From: an uncultured Phycisphaerales bacterium
GTDB lineage: Bacteria > Planctomycetota > Phycisphaerae > WQYP01
DNA length: 5,159 nucleotides
NCBI GenBank assembly: GCA_937901265.1
Contig: CALCHA010000578.1
Span: 1-5,159 of the forward strand
Direction: 5' to 3'
Shown here: one piece after another, positions 4,590 to 5,159 of the stretch
Layout of the letters: each line of letters begins with the position of its first letter
How positions within the stretch are numbered: position 1 is the first letter of the stretch
Translations under genes and position numbers: made by a program
Notes under the pieces: generated by a model
The model's input: only the letters and a program-made list of their open reading frames with translations
Told to the model about the DNA's origin: nothing
Databases searched by the model: none

Positions 4590-5159
4590 ATACACGCCTC
4601 GCCAAGTCACCCCGTGGCATGCTCGGGCGTTCCACGACGCTTCTGGCCGTTGTCGCGGCTTCGCTCAGCGCAGGGGCGCTGGCCGACACGTTTTCGTCCA
4701 CCGCGCCGGCGCAGCCCCTGCTCCCCGCCATGCAGAAGATGGCCGACGCCCAGCTGGCGCTCTATGGCGACAAGCCGCCCGCCGACTGGATCGCCGGTGC
4801 CTTTTACACCGGCCTTGTCGCCCTCTACCACGCAGAGGGCGACAAGGGGCCGCACCTCGACGCCGCCTGGAACATCGCCGAAAAGTACCACTGGCAACTT
4901 CAGGCGGGCGGCGGGGCGTCGCGCAACATCGCCCATGCCGACGATGAATGCTTCGGCCAGATGCTCATCGACCTCGCCGTCACTAAGAATGACCTCTCCA
5001 AGCTGGACCCGCTGCGCAAACAGATGGACGGAGTCATCGCGGGGTTCGATCATCCCGAAAATGCCAAACTCTGGGCCAACGATGAAAAGCGTGATGGCGC
5101 CATCCTCCCCTGGTGGTGGTGCGACGCCCTGTTCATGGCCCCGCCCACCCTCACCCGTC
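4586..5159 (+). CDS. Exported GH105/GH88-type unsaturated glycuronyl (rhamnogalacturonyl) hydrolase, N-terminal part
   Basis: 191 residues are present and the frame runs off the right edge. Enzymes of this kind (YteR is the model) remove the delta-4,5-unsaturated galacturonyl residue left by pectate or rhamnogalacturonan lyases. Residues 1-33 form a signal peptide: basic MNTRLAKSPRGMLGR, hydrophobic TTLLAVVAASLSAGA, then ALA before Asp34. The mature part begins with an alpha/alpha-barrel-like pattern: MQKMADAQLALYG, DWIAGAFYTGLVALYHA, HADDECFGQMLIDL (117-130) and WWWCDALFMAPPTL (177-190). The last is the family's active-site segment; Asp180 is probably the equivalent of the catalytic Asp143 of YteR, which fits once the signal peptide is subtracted. 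The ATG overlaps the transporter stop by 4 bp. An exported enzyme beside an importer suggests extracytoplasmic cleavage followed by uptake of the uronate. GH105 is favoured over GH88 with moderate confidence. Confidence 0.86.
   Translation, partial: MNTRLAKSPRGMLGRSTTLLAVVAASLSAGALADTFSSTAPAQPLLPAMQKMADAQLALYGDKPPADWIAGAFYTGLVALYHAEGDKGPHLDAAWNIAEKYHWQLQAGGGASRNIAHADDECFGQMLIDLAVTKNDLSKLDPLRKQMDGVIAGFDHPENAKLWANDEKRDGAILPWWWCDALFMAPPTLTR

Noticed and set aside
3093..4610. 505-codon open frame on the minus strand opposite the transporter gene
   Set aside because: It is an antisense shadow produced by the G/C-ending codons of the transporter. Its translation is low-complexity Gly/Asp/Glu-rich and matches no family.

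Overview
The window is high-GC bacterial DNA, with strongly G/C-ending codons in every gene. It holds two gene groups that diverge from a shared promoter region at about 1191-1374. The SecA N-terminus (start MVALSFNKVMTKIFGSRNER, with a large insertion just before the FDVQLIGG block) and the exported pectin-sugar pathway suggest a member of the PVC superphylum. A Phycisphaerae-like planctomycete is my first guess and an Opitutaceae-type verrucomicrobium the second. This is an impression from memory of these protein families, not a search result.

Left side, minus strand (1-1190): the 5' end of secA, the motor ATPase of the Sec pathway, starts at 503 and runs off the left edge. About 120 bp upstream, and apparently in the same transcript, is an unrecognised exported ORF of about 150-165 residues (stop at 627-629). 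It has a signal peptide, a proline-rich C-terminal half and the tail L-A-P-P-V-A before the stop. Its position, size, signal peptide and end resemble secretion-monitor arrest peptides such as SecM. It is my main candidate for something undescribed: a SecM-like regulator of secA.

Right side, plus strand (1375-5159): four genes in one apparent operon for unsaturated uronate use. They are kduI (isomerase), kduD (2-deoxy-D-gluconate 3-dehydrogenase family), an MFS transporter of the anion:cation symporter/hexuronate type, and the 5' part of an exported GH105/GH88-type unsaturated glycuronyl hydrolase whose start overlaps the transporter stop by ATGA. A simple reading is that the exported hydrolase releases the unsaturated uronic acid from pectin (rhamnogalacturonan) fragments outside the cytoplasm, the MFS protein imports it, and KduI and KduD convert it to 2-keto-3-deoxygluconate. 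The next steps (KDG kinase and aldolase) are not in the window.

The kduI-kduD gap (2191-2331) contains a locally AT-rich, imperfectly inverted repeat of about 99 bp. It separates a strong orphan Shine-Dalgarno-like sequence from the kduD start, which has none of its own. Removing the repeat on paper restores normal spacing, so it may be a small inserted element. I found no tRNA, rRNA, CRISPR array or insertion sequence.
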